From Natronospirales bacterium (GTDB lineage: Bacteria; Pseudomonadota; Gammaproteobacteria; Natronospirales; REEB76), in the NCBI GenBank assembly GCA_021816765.1, contig JAKAXB010000010.1, positions 1 to 64,000 of the forward strand: a DNA stretch of 64,000 bases, read 5' to 3'. The notes under the pieces are model-generated. The model did no database searches. It was not told the DNA's origin and worked only from the letters and a program-made list of their open reading frames with translations. The position numbers were made by a program, and so were the translations under genes. This document shows positions 37,810-46,078 of the stretch, piece after piece. The first letter of the stretch is position 1, and each line of letters opens with the position of its first letter.

Positions 37810-39222
37810 TTACAGGATGGCCGACGCATGGTCCGCCAGCCGTGAGCGCTCGCCTCGCAGCAGGGTGATATGCCCCGAGTGCGGCCACTGTTTGAAGCGA
37901 TCCACCACGAAAGTAAGGCCGGAAGTGGTTTCCGTAAGGTAGGGCGTGTCGATCTGAGAGATATTGCCGATACATACCATTTTGGTGCCGGGACCGGCGC
38001 GGGTGATCAGCGCCTTCACCTGTTTGGGTGTGAGGTTCTGGGCTTCGTCCACGATAATGTAGCGGTTCAGAAAGGTACGCCCGCGCATGAAGTTCATGGA
38101 GCGGATCTTGATGCGGGCACGCAGCAGATCGTTGGTGGCGGCGCGGCCCCATTCACCACCTTCACCGCTGGATTGAGTGAGCACCTCCAGGTTGTCCATG
38201 AGCGCCCCCATCCACGGCGTCATCTTTTCTTCCTCCGTGCCTGGCAGGAAGCCGATATCCTCCCCGAGCGGCACGGTCACGCGCGTCATAATGATTTCGC
38301 GGTAGCGGCTTTGTTCCAGGGTCTGCGCCAGCCCCGCGGCCAACGCCAGCAGTGTCTTGCCGGTACCGGCGGCGCCCAGCAACGTGACAAAATCCACATC
38401 GGGGTCAAGGAGTAAATTCAGGGCGAAATTCTGTTCCCGGTTGCGCGCGTGGATACCCCATACTGCATGACGGATGCCGCGATAGTCACGCGTGAGTTCC
38501 AGCAGCGCACCACGTGAGTCCATTGAGCGCACCATGGCTTCGAAATTGTCCACTTCACTGTAGAGAAACCCATTCGGGTACCAGGTTTTCACCTGGGGTC
38601 CCTGTATACGGTAGTAGGTGCGACCTTCCTGTTGCCAGGATTCCATGTTTTTGCTGTGGTGTTCCCAGAAGTCCTTTGGCAGTGCATCCATGCCGGTGAA
38701 CAGCAGGTCGAGGTCATCTAGTGCTTTGTCGTTGAAATAATCCTCTGCATGGATACCTACCACCGCCGCCTTGATGCGCAGATTGATGTCCTTGGAAACC
38801 AGCGTTACGCGCCGGTCAGGGTACTTCTGTTGCAGCGCCAGGGTGGTACCGAGGATATTGTTGTCAGGTTTGTTTCCGGGCAACGTGTCCGGCAGTAGTG
38901 AAGGCAGCGGGTCCGTCTGGAAAAACAAGCGTCCGCTGATCAGTGCGGCGGCACTGGCGGAGCGATGCTGGCCGGGGATTGCCAAGCCTGCGTCAATTTC
39001 CGACTTGTGAGCATTGCGCATCATCTCGTCCAGGAAGCGACTCACCTGACGCACGTTTCGTGCCGATTCCGACAGACCCTTTTTACCGGCGTCCAGCTCC
39101 TCCAGCGCCACCATCGGCAGGAATATGTCATGCTCTTCAAAGCGGAAGATGGCGGTGGGATCGTGCATCAGCACATTGGTGTCGAGCACATACAAGCGGC
39201 GCAGCTCGCGGGATTTTTTCAC
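37810..39222 (-). CDS. PhoH-family ATPase with N-terminal PIN domain
   Basis: Cytosolic protein of 470 aa joining a PIN ribonuclease-like domain (RLYVLDTNVLMHDPTAIF, then MVALEELDAGKKG, about 1-140) to a PhoH ATPase domain. Walker A is GAAGTGKTLLALAAG near residue 280 and Walker B YIIVDEAQNLTPKQVKAL near 385. PIN-PhoH proteins are proposed to act on RNA; the cellular role of this one is not known. The start is GTG 39222 with GGAGGG just upstream; a longer frame would run into the peroxiredoxin gene. It follows bcp by 17 bp in the same direction, so the two are probably co-transcribed. Confidence 0.9.
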   Translation of the reverse strand: MKKSRELRRLYVLDTNVLMHDPTAIFRFEEHDIFLPMVALEELDAGKKGLSESARNVRQVSRFLDEMMRNAHKSEIDAGLAIPGQHRSASAAALISGRLFFQTDPLPSLLPDTLPGNKPDNNILGTTLALQQKYPDRRVTLVSKDINLRIKAAVVGIHAEDYFNDKALDDLDLLFTGMDALPKDFWEHHSKNMESWQQEGRTYYRIQGPQVKTWYPNGFLYSEVDNFEAMVRSMDSRGALLELTRDYRGIRHAVWGIHARNREQNFALNLLLDPDVDFVTLLGAAGTGKTLLALAAGLAQTLEQSRYREIIMTRVTVPLGEDIGFLPGTEEEKMTPWMGALMDNLEVLTQSSGEGGEWGRAATNDLLRARIKIRSMNFMRGRTFLNRYIIVDEAQNLTPKQVKALITRAGPGTKMVCIGNISQIDTPYLTETTSGLTFVVDRFKQWPHSGHITLLRGERSRLADHASAIL

Positions 39223-39239
39223 GGCTATCCCTCCGGCGC

Positions 39240-39710
39240 TCAATTCAGTGCCTTGATGGCGTCCAGCACCTCGGCCACGTGACCCTTGACACTGACCTTG
39301 CGCCATTCCTTTCTCAGAACACCCTTGCCGTCAATCAGGAAGGTGCTGCGTTCAATGCCCTGAAATTTGCGACCGTACATGTTCTTTTCCTTCATGACGT
39401 CAAACCATTTGCAGAGTTTTTCCTTCTCATCGGAAAGCAGGTCAAATTTGAAATTATATTTGCGGCGGAAATTCTTGTGTGATTCCAGGCTGTCACGGGA
39501 TACACCCAGTATCACTGTATTCAGTCGCTTGAATTTGGCTTGGTGATCACGGAAATCCTGGCCCTCGAGCGTGCAGCCCGTGGTGTTGTCCTTGGGGTAA
39601 AAATACAGCACCACATTCTGTCCCTTGAACCCGGAGAACCTGACAGCCTTGTCAACGGTGGCGGGGAGTTCGAAATCAGGGATTTTTTTACCGATGGACA
39701 CTTTAGTCAT
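39240..39710 (-). CDS. bcp: thioredoxin-dependent peroxiredoxin, Bcp/PrxQ type
   Basis: Reduces hydrogen peroxide and lipid hydroperoxides in the cytoplasm. The 156-aa protein has the peroxidatic Cys46 in YPKDNTTGCTLEGQDFRD. The resolving cysteine five residues on, present in many Bcp proteins, is replaced by Gln; another Cys near residue 99 (EKLCKWF) or a thioredoxin must resolve the disulfide. LGVSRDSLESHKNFRRKY and ERSTFLIDGKGVL are family strands. ATG 39710 gives the standard N-terminus. It is followed by the PhoH-like gene and diverges from nothing; gcvR lies 148 bp upstream on the same strand. Confidence 0.92.
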   Translation of the reverse strand: MTKVSIGKKIPDFELPATVDKAVRFSGFKGQNVVLYFYPKDNTTGCTLEGQDFRDHQAKFKRLNTVILGVSRDSLESHKNFRRKYNFKFDLLSDEKEKLCKWFDVMKEKNMYGRKFQGIERSTFLIDGKGVLRKEWRKVSVKGHVAEVLDAIKALN

Positions 39711-39858
39711 GTTCGCACCTCATGCTCAAGAATGTTGATTCCGTGCCGGGCGCCGCCAGTATCGTCCGGTGCCGACAGGATGCAAAAAATGGGCGGCATG
39801 ATAGCGCCCTCAAGGGGTTATCGATGAGTGGGGCAGGCAATTCCGCATCCGATCGATT

Positions 39859-40389
39859 TCAGCTTTTGATGGGTTCCATGATGGCGTCCAGGTTCAGGTG
39901 GTCACAGAAGTCCATGAATTCCTCCCGCAAGGTGCCAATGTGAATATCCGCCGGTATGTTCACCGCCATCTGCACCGCGGACATGGGGGCACCGGTATTT
40001 GTCGCCGGATAGCTGCGGGTGGCGAGATCGGCGACGCCGATATTGCGCTCAGCAAAGAAATTGGCGAGATTAACCATGATGCCCGGCTGATCAAGGCATA
40101 CCACATCAACGGCGTACGGAAGAAGGTTCTGACGCGGTTCGCGCTCGCTGGTGCGGCGCATTGAAACGGTGAGTCCCAGGCGTTTTTCCAGCTTGGGTAA
40201 CTGCGTTTCCAGTTTGGTGATGGTGTTCCAGTTTCCGGACACCAGCAGCAGCATGGTGAATTCGCCGCCCAGCACCGTCATGCGGCTTTCCACTACGTTG
40301 CAGCCGCAGTCCTTAACCGCACGTGCGATATCGTGGAGAATACCGGGCCGGTCCTCAGCTAGCGCGGACACCACCAGAAACTGTTTCAT
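39859..40389 (-). CDS. gcvR: glycine cleavage system repressor-like ACT protein
   Basis: Two-ACT-domain regulatory protein of the GcvR type, which senses glycine and restrains GcvA in E. coli. The 176-aa protein begins MKQFLVVSALAEDRPGILHD (first ACT domain, glycine-binding loop DRPGIL) and has VDVVCLDQPGIMVNLANFFA as the second. LATRSYPATNTGAPM is also family-like. ATG 40389 is the first codon consistent with homologues; an open upstream extension overlaps dapA on the other strand and is rejected. It diverges from dapA over 149 bp, the same arrangement as in E. coli, which supports the assignment. No gcv operon is present here. Confidence 0.88.
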   Translation of the reverse strand: MKQFLVVSALAEDRPGILHDIARAVKDCGCNVVESRMTVLGGEFTMLLLVSGNWNTITKLETQLPKLEKRLGLTVSMRRTSEREPRQNLLPYAVDVVCLDQPGIMVNLANFFAERNIGVADLATRSYPATNTGAPMSAVQMAVNIPADIHIGTLREEFMDFCDHLNLDAIMEPIKS

Positions 40390-40538
40390 TCGGGCTCGCA
40401 GCGGACGATCCTGCCTTGGGTGAGCGCACCAGCAGTTTACCGGGTTTGACGTGTTGCGCAACCGCGGCGGGGCGGATTTTACCTTGAGCCGGAGGGCTCC
40501 GGGCCGGTAACATACGTCTTTCTCGTTGGGACAGGCAC

Positions 40539-41414
40539 ATGTTTCAGGGCAGCATGGTGGCGCTGGTGACGCCCATGACCGATGACGGCCAGGTGGACTT
40601 TGCCGCGCTTGAAACGCTGGTGCACTGGCATATTGCCGAGGGCACCGATGCCTTGGTTGCGGCGGGTACCACCGGCGAATCGGCCACCCTCGAAATCGAC
40701 GAGCACATGCGGGTAGTGGAATGTTGCTTGCAGGCGGCGGCGGGGCGTATTCCGGTCGTCGCCGGCACGGGTTCCAATTCCACCGCCCATGCCCTGGCCC
40801 TGACGCGCCTCGCCCAGGAGCGCGGTGCCGCCGCCGCACTCATCGTGGTACCGTACTACAACAAACCGACCCAGGAGGGGCTGTACCGGCATTTCCGTGC
40901 CATTGCGGAAGCGGTATCCATCCCCATCATCGCTTATAACGTGCCGAGCCGTACCGTGGCGGATCTGCTGCCGGAGACCGTCGAACGGCTGGCGGCGTTA
41001 TCCAATATCATCGGCATCAAGGAAGCCACGGGTAATCTCGATCGTCTGCAGGAAATCCGCCGGCGTTGCGGGGATGCATTCCAGCTGCTCAGTGGCGACG
41101 ATGCCACGGCCATGGAGTTCATTCTGCAGGGCGGTCAGGGCGTGATTTCGGTGACCGCCAATGTGTCGCCCAGGTTGATGCATGAAATGTGTGCGGCGGC
41201 ACGCAATGGTGATCGCAAGAAAGCCGGAATACTCAATCAGCGGCTTGCTACACTGCACAAGCAATTGTTTGTGGAGAGCAACCCGATTCCGGTCAAATGG
41301 GCGCTCGCGGAGATGGGACATATACCGCCTGGTATCCGCTTGCCACTCACGCCGCTTGCGCGTGAGTACCATGACAAAGTGCGCACCGCACTGAAGTTGG
41401 CGGGCGTGTTGTGA
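40539..41414 (+). CDS. dapA: 4-hydroxy-tetrahydrodipicolinate synthase
   Basis: First committed enzyme of lysine and diaminopimelate synthesis, condensing pyruvate with aspartate semialdehyde. The 291-aa barrel has AGTTGESATLEIDEH (substrate Thr-Thr), IIAYNVPSRTVADL with the catalytic Tyr, GIKEATGNLDRL with the Schiff-base Lys, and SGDDATAMEFILQGGQG. ATG 40539 matches the family start MFQGSMVALVTPM. It is divergent from gcvR and is followed 31 bp later by a small lipoprotein gene. Confidence 0.97.
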   Translation: MFQGSMVALVTPMTDDGQVDFAALETLVHWHIAEGTDALVAAGTTGESATLEIDEHMRVVECCLQAAAGRIPVVAGTGSNSTAHALALTRLAQERGAAAALIVVPYYNKPTQEGLYRHFRAIAEAVSIPIIAYNVPSRTVADLLPETVERLAALSNIIGIKEATGNLDRLQEIRRRCGDAFQLLSGDDATAMEFILQGGQGVISVTANVSPRLMHEMCAAARNGDRKKAGILNQRLATLHKQLFVESNPIPVKWALAEMGHIPPGIRLPLTPLAREYHDKVRTALKLAGVL

Positions 41415-41445
41415 ATGAACTGTTAGTCACTGGATACAGATAATC

Positions 41446-41883
41446 ATGGTTAAATCAAGTGAATTTTTAAGTGTGCTCGTCACCTTTGCGCTGGCCGGCT
41501 GCAGTACGCTCACCTGCGGTGATCCGCATCCCTATTTGCACAGCGTGGCGCGCCCGCCACTCAAGGCGCCGCCGGGGCTCAGTGTGCCCGCTCCCGATCC
41601 CGCCTACTCCATACCGCCTGCTGCCAGCAGTCAGGGTCAGCGCACGGATCGGGATGCGGTCGGTGCCTGCCTGATCAACCCGCCCCAGGTGGTGTTACCT
41701 CAGCCGGCAGCGGTAGCCCAGCCCAAACCGGGTGCCATTGCGCCGCAGGGCGGCAGCATGAATCCGGCACCTGAGAAAGCTCCTCCGGCTACAAAACCCA
41801 CCGCCAAAGAAAATACAGCGGCACCGTCCGCTGCCACCATTGTCCCGCCGCCTTCGGTTGCGGGTCCAGGGCGTATACGGTAA
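41446..41883 (+). CDS. small proline-rich lipoprotein in the bamC position
   Basis: A 145-aa predicted lipoprotein. The signal peptide ends in the lipobox FALAGC with Cys19 as the lipid-bearing residue. After it, ARPPLKAPPGLSVPAPDPAY resembles the N-terminal region of BamC (NlpB), which binds BamD, and bamC directly follows dapA in many gammaproteobacteria. The helix-grip domains of BamC are missing; the rest is a Pro/Ala-rich chain. It may therefore be a reduced BamC or an unrelated lipoprotein at the same site. I give no symbol. Confidence 0.75.
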   Translation: MVKSSEFLSVLVTFALAGCSTLTCGDPHPYLHSVARPPLKAPPGLSVPAPDPAYSIPPAASSQGQRTDRDAVGACLINPPQVVLPQPAAVAQPKPGAIAPQGGSMNPAPEKAPPATKPTAKENTAAPSAATIVPPPSVAGPGRIR

Positions 41884-41969
41884 CCTCCCGCGCCTTTTCC
41901 TGCAAAGTTAGCGGTGCCAGCTGGCCGGCCCACCAGGGAGGGTTCCGGGTAGCGGCAGAAAGGGTTTGT

Positions 41970-42062
<93 letters not shown>

Positions 42063-42118
42063 TTTGTGGCCATGTAGCAGAACAATTCTGCCTGCCTGTG
42101 TCATGATCAAAGTTCCAT

Positions 42119-42233
42119 GGCAGCCTGCGCCGGTTCCCTCGCAACGATAAACTGTGAACCCCGTCAGACCCGGAAGGGAGCAGCGGCAGCAGTGGTCTCG
42201 TGTGCCGGGGTGCAGCTGACGCAGGTTGCCACC
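42119..42233 (+). ncRNA. ffs: 4.5S signal recognition particle RNA
   Basis: Small bacterial SRP RNA of about 115 nt. The universally conserved Ffh-binding loop is present as CCGTCAGACCCGGAAGGGAG (42161-42180) and is matched by GTGCCGGGGTGCAGCTGACG on the 3' side. The ends pair: GGCAGCCTGCG (from 42119) with CGCAGGTTGCC (to 42230). It sits between tRNA-Ser and dnaX, a common gammaproteobacterial arrangement. The exact 3' end is approximate. Confidence 0.93.
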
Positions 42234-42310
42234 CTTGTTCAGGCCCGCGTCTGGTAAAGTAGCTCTACGCCTGCATGGCGCAAGCCACTGTCACGCAATC
42301 AGGTATCGTA

Positions 42311-43906
42311 ATGTCCTATCAGGTATTGGCAAGAAAATGGCGCCCGCGCACGTTCGCGGAGATGGTGGGTCAGGAGCACGTGCTCAAGGCGCTCATCAAC
42401 GCCCTCGACCACAACCGCCTGCACCATGCCTTCTTGTTCGCCGGCACACGCGGCGTGGGCAAGACCAGCATCGCGCGCATTCTGGCAAAGTCGTTGAATT
42501 GTGAAAAGGGCGTGAGCTCAAAACCCTGCGGCCAGTGCGATGCCTGCGTAGAGATTGATACAGGCCGCTTTGTGGATCTGATTGAGGTGGATGCCGCTTC
42601 GCGTACCAAAGTGGATGACACCCGTGAACTTCTGGACAACGTGCAGTATGCGCCGACCCGCGGCCGCTACAAGGTGTACCTGATTGACGAAGTGCACATG
42701 CTGTCCACCCATTCCTTCAATGCGCTGCTGAAAACGTTGGAGGAGCCGCCACCCCATGTGAAATTCCTGCTGGCCACCACCGACCCGCAGAAGCTGCCGG
42801 CGACCGTACTGTCGCGCTGCCTGCAATTCAATCTGAAACGGCTGCCGGGGAGTCTGATCCAGGGATATCTGCAGCATATTCTTGACGTAGAAAAAATCAC
42901 CCATGAATCGGCGGCGTTGGCACTGATCAGCAGTGCGGCGGACGGCAGCATGCGCGATGCCTTGAGTCTGCTGGACCAGGCCATCGCCCACGGTGGTGGC
43001 ACGCTCAAGGAGCCGGAGGTGCGTGCCATGCTCGGCACCATCGAGCTCAGCCATTTGCGCACCCTGCTCGATGCAGTGGTAAAAAAGGACGGCAAAGCGC
43101 TGCTTGAAGTTGTTGCGGAACTGGATGGACAGGCGCCGGATTATGAGCTGGTACTAGCTGACATGGCTGCGTTTCTGCAGCGTCTGGCGTTGGTGCAGGC
43201 TGTGCCCGAGGCAGGTGCGGAATACAGCGACGCCACCGATCTGCGGGCACTGGCGCAGCAACTGAGCGCGGAAGACGTGCAGCTCTATTATCAGATTGCC
43301 TTGCTGGGCAAGCGCGACCTGCCGCTGGCGCCTTCGCCGCGTGGCGGCTTTGAAATGACCCTGCTGCGCATGCTGGCGTTCGCGCCACATGCGCCGAGCG
43401 GTGACAAAGCCGCCAACCCACGGGCGGCACGCGCGGCCGATGGCCCGGCCGGCCGCGCTGCAAAATCCGCCGACATGCCGGCAATGGAAACAGTGGCTGC
43501 GGCCCGGAAATCCGCACAAGCCTGGCAGGAACCGGACTGGATGGGGTTGGTGGAATGCCTCGATCTCAAGGGTGCGGCGCGGCAACTGGCGCTCAACTGT
43601 GCGTACCGGCGCCGCGAAGGCAATGTGCTGCACCTGGAGCTGGATGCCGCGCACGAACACATGGCAACGGATCAATTGGTGAATCGCATGCAGGAATCGC
43701 TGTCGCGCTACTATGGCGAGGCGCTGAAGGTTCGCATCCAGCCGGTGTCCGGTAATCTGGAGACGCCTGCAAAACGCGACGAGCGCCGCCAGGCAGAGCA
43801 TCTCAAGGCGGCGCAGGAAGCCATCGTGGCGGATCCCAACGTGCGCAATCTATGCGAAACCTTCGGTACACAGGTAAATCCTGAACTGGTAAAGCCGGCG
43901 GATTGA
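42311..43906 (+). CDS. dnaX: DNA polymerase III subunit gamma/tau
   Basis: Clamp-loader ATPase of the replisome. The 531-aa protein starts MSYQVLARKWRPRTFAEMVG. Walker A is GTRGVGKTSIAR near residue 45, the zinc cysteines are in CEKGVSSKPCGQCDAC, Walker B is YLIDEVHMLS, and the SRC finger is LSRCLQFNLKRL. Domain III runs to about 365, then an Ala-rich linker and a C-terminal tau domain (WMGLVECLDLKGAARQLALN). ATG 42311 is chosen over an in-frame ATG 42275. A slippery A-AAA-AAG heptamer lies in frame at 43081-43087 but well before the end of domain III. ybaB and recR follow in the usual order. Confidence 0.95.
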   Translation: MSYQVLARKWRPRTFAEMVGQEHVLKALINALDHNRLHHAFLFAGTRGVGKTSIARILAKSLNCEKGVSSKPCGQCDACVEIDTGRFVDLIEVDAASRTKVDDTRELLDNVQYAPTRGRYKVYLIDEVHMLSTHSFNALLKTLEEPPPHVKFLLATTDPQKLPATVLSRCLQFNLKRLPGSLIQGYLQHILDVEKITHESAALALISSAADGSMRDALSLLDQAIAHGGGTLKEPEVRAMLGTIELSHLRTLLDAVVKKDGKALLEVVAELDGQAPDYELVLADMAAFLQRLALVQAVPEAGAEYSDATDLRALAQQLSAEDVQLYYQIALLGKRDLPLAPSPRGGFEMTLLRMLAFAPHAPSGDKAANPRAARAADGPAGRAAKSADMPAMETVAAARKSAQAWQEPDWMGLVECLDLKGAARQLALNCAYRRREGNVLHLELDAAHEHMATDQLVNRMQESLSRYYGEALKVRIQPVSGNLETPAKRDERRQAEHLKAAQEAIVADPNVRNLCETFGTQVNPELVKPAD

Positions 43907-43929
43907 TGCAGACGAGAGGCAGGTAAACA

Positions 43930-44253
43930 ATGAAAGGTGGATTGAGCGGCCTGATGAAACAGGCCCAGCAGTTGCAGGCGAACATGCAGAAAGCCCAGGA
44001 AGAGCTGGCACGCATGGAAGTCACCGGCCAGGCGGGCGGCGGCATGGTCAGCGTGGTGATGAGCGGACGCCACGAAGTGCGTCGCGTGACGCTTGATCCC
44101 AAGCTTATGGGCGATGACAAGGAAATGCTGGAGGATCTGTTGGCCGCGGCGGTGAACGATGCGGTGAACAAGATTGAAGCCCTCATGCGGGAGCGCTTCT
44201 CGGGACTCACAGCGGGCATGACCTTGCCCGGCGGTATGCAGTTGCCGTTCTGA
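43930..44253 (+). CDS. ybaB: YbaB/EbfC nucleoid-associated protein
   Basis: Small dimeric DNA-binding protein of 107 aa that coats the nucleoid. [20 protein letters not shown] forms the N-terminal helix, [19 protein letters not shown] the central strands and [20 protein letters not shown] the C-terminal helix, all diagnostic. It lies between dnaX (23 bp upstream) and recR (4 bp downstream), a conserved three-gene unit likely transcribed together. Confidence 0.95.
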   Translation: MKGGLSGLMKQAQQLQANMQKAQEELARMEVTGQAGGGMVSVVMSGRHEVRRVTLDPKLMGDDKEMLEDLLAAAVNDAVNKIEALMRERFSGLTAGMTLPGGMQLPF

Positions 44254-44257
44254 GACC

Positions 44258-44857
44258 ATGGCCTATACGCCGCTTCTGCAACAGCTGATGGACGCACTGC
44301 GCTGCCTGCCGGGTGTGGGTCCCAAGTCGGCGCAACGTATGGCATTCCATCTATTGGAACGCAACCGTGAGGGCGCGATGGCGCTTGCCGGGGCGCTGGA
44401 AGCGGCGGTAAGCGGTGTCCGTCACTGTGAGCGCTGCCGCATGTTTACTGACAAACCATTGTGCGAGATTTGCGCGTCCGCAAGGCGCGATGCCAGTGTG
44501 CTGTGCGTGGTGGAGACTCCGGTGGACGTCTATGCTATCGAGAGCGCCACTGGCTTCCGTGGCAGATATTTCGTGCTCATGGGGCATTTATCGCCCCTGG
44601 ACGGCATCGGGCCCCAGGAGCTGGGGTTGGGCCAGCTGGAGGCCTGTCTCGCTGAGGGCGGCATTGCCGAGCTGATACTGGCCACCAATCCGACCGTGGA
44701 GGGCGAAGCTACTGCGTACTACGTGGCGGAATTGGCGCGCGCCCACGGTATCCGCACCACGCGTATCGCCCACGGTGTGCCCTTGGGCGGTGAACTGGAA
44801 TTTGTGGACGGCGGCACGCTGTCACATGCGTTCAGCGGCCGGCAGGACGTTCATTAG
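44258..44857 (+). CDS. recR: recombination mediator RecR
   Basis: Works with RecO and RecF to load RecA at gapped DNA. The 199-aa protein has the helix-hairpin-helix [19 protein letters not shown], a four-cysteine zinc finger ([16 protein letters not shown]), and a Toprim domain with [12 protein letters not shown] and [15 protein letters not shown]. The C-terminal Walker-like [19 protein letters not shown] is intact. It starts 4 bp after ybaB stops and precedes the HIT gene by 8 bp. Confidence 0.96.
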   Translation: MAYTPLLQQLMDALRCLPGVGPKSAQRMAFHLLERNREGAMALAGALEAAVSGVRHCERCRMFTDKPLCEICASARRDASVLCVVETPVDVYAIESATGFRGRYFVLMGHLSPLDGIGPQELGLGQLEACLAEGGIAELILATNPTVEGEATAYYVAELARAHGIRTTRIAHGVPLGGELEFVDGGTLSHAFSGRQDVH

Positions 44858-44865
44858 GAGGAGGC

Positions 44866-45210
44866 ATGACGGATTGTTTGTTCTGCAAGATGGTGCAGGG
44901 TGAGATCAAGCCCAGTACGGTCATGGCAACGGAAGACCTGATTGCGTTCCGCGACATCCATCCGCAGGCGCCCACACACATCCTGGTAGTGCCGCGCAGG
45001 CACATCAGCACCCTCAACGACATCACGCCAGCCGATGCAGGGCTCATCGGTAAAATGGTGCTGGCTGCGCAACAGATTGCCCGGCAGGAGGGTATTGCCG
45101 AGTCCGGTTACCGCCTGGTGATGAATTGCAACCAGGGCGGCGGCCAGACGGTTTTCCACATCCACTTGCACCTCTTGGGCCGGCGCCTCATGACTTGGCC
45201 GCCAGGGTAA
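44866..45210 (+). CDS. hinT: HIT-family nucleotide hydrolase (HinT-like)
   Basis: Purine nucleoside phosphoramidase of the histidine-triad family, 114 aa. CLFCKMVQGEIKPSTV and DIHPQAPTHILVVPRRHIS are the fold's first half, and the catalytic triad is FHIHLHLLG. A GGAGG ribosome site precedes ATG 44866. The gene's 3' end overlaps the convergent rsgA gene by 23 bp, so the two transcripts are complementary at their ends. Confidence 0.92.
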   Translation: MTDCLFCKMVQGEIKPSTVMATEDLIAFRDIHPQAPTHILVVPRRHISTLNDITPADAGLIGKMVLAAQQIARQEGIAESGYRLVMNCNQGGGQTVFHIHLHLLGRRLMTWPPG

Positions 45211-46078
45211 TGCTGCGATAACTCTGGTAGCGACGCGCTGAAATTGCACCGTTTGTGACGGCGGCCGTCACCGCACAGCCGGGCTCCTGTTCATGCAGGC
45301 AGTTCGAGAAGCGGCATTGTGGTGCGTATTTGCGGAATTCCACAAAACACTGTGCCAGCTGTGCAGGCGGCAGCGGCCAGAGATGGAAGTTGCGTACGCC
45401 GGGTGAATCAATGAGGGCTCCCCCCTCCGGCAGATGATAGAGGGTGGCGACGCTGGTGGTATGGCGCCCTTCATCGGTCGCTTGGGAAATTTCGCCGATG
45501 CGGATTTCGGCTTCCGGTACCAGCGCCTTGAGCAGTGATGATTTGCCCGCCCCTGACTGACCCAGCACCACGCTGGTGTGCCCACGCAGAGCCTTCTTGA
45601 CCGTCTGCAACCCTTCGCCGCTACGCACACTCACTTTCAGCATTGCATAACCGATGGCGATGAACTCATCCAGCCGCCGGTTACATTCCGACGATTCAAT
45701 ATCCGTGAGCAGGTCGGTTTTGTTGAATACCAGCAGAGCGGACAACCGCAGCACCTCGGCGGCCGCCAAATAGCGGTCCAGCATGAACGGGTCGAGTTCG
45801 GGGCGGGGTGCCACCATCACCAGCATGCGGTCCACATTGGCGGCGAGAGGCCGCTGGCCATGGCGCGGATCCTGGCGCACCAGCAGTGAACGTCGCCCTT
45901 CGATGTGTGTGATAAGTCCGCTGCCGTCCGCCAGCGGCTGCCATCGCACCTCATCGCCGCAGACTGGATGCAACTCACGGCCCTTGATGCGGCAGCTGAC
46001 CCGTTGCCCTTCGGGCGTTTCCAGCGTCATGTGACGGCCGTAATTGACGATGACGACTCCGATGCGCGTCGCTGTCAT
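45188..46078 (-). CDS. rsgA: ribosome small-subunit-dependent GTPase A
   Basis: Circularly permuted GTPase that helps late 30S ribosome maturation. In the 296-aa protein the OB fold comes first (VSCRIKGRELHPVCGDEVRW), then the G motifs in permuted order: FNKTDL (G4), GQSGAGKSSLLKAL (G1) and DSPGVR (G3). The C-terminal zinc site is CRFSNCLHEQEPGC. ATG 46078 overlaps the stop of the upstream protease gene by 4 nt, suggesting co-transcription. Its end overlaps the convergent HIT gene. Confidence 0.95.
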   Translation of the reverse strand: MTATRIGVVIVNYGRHMTLETPEGQRVSCRIKGRELHPVCGDEVRWQPLADGSGLITHIEGRRSLLVRQDPRHGQRPLAANVDRMLVMVAPRPELDPFMLDRYLAAAEVLRLSALLVFNKTDLLTDIESSECNRRLDEFIAIGYAMLKVSVRSGEGLQTVKKALRGHTSVVLGQSGAGKSSLLKALVPEAEIRIGEISQATDEGRHTTSVATLYHLPEGGALIDSPGVRNFHLWPLPPAQLAQCFVEFRKYAPQCRFSNCLHEQEPGCAVTAAVTNGAISARRYQSYRSITLAAKS

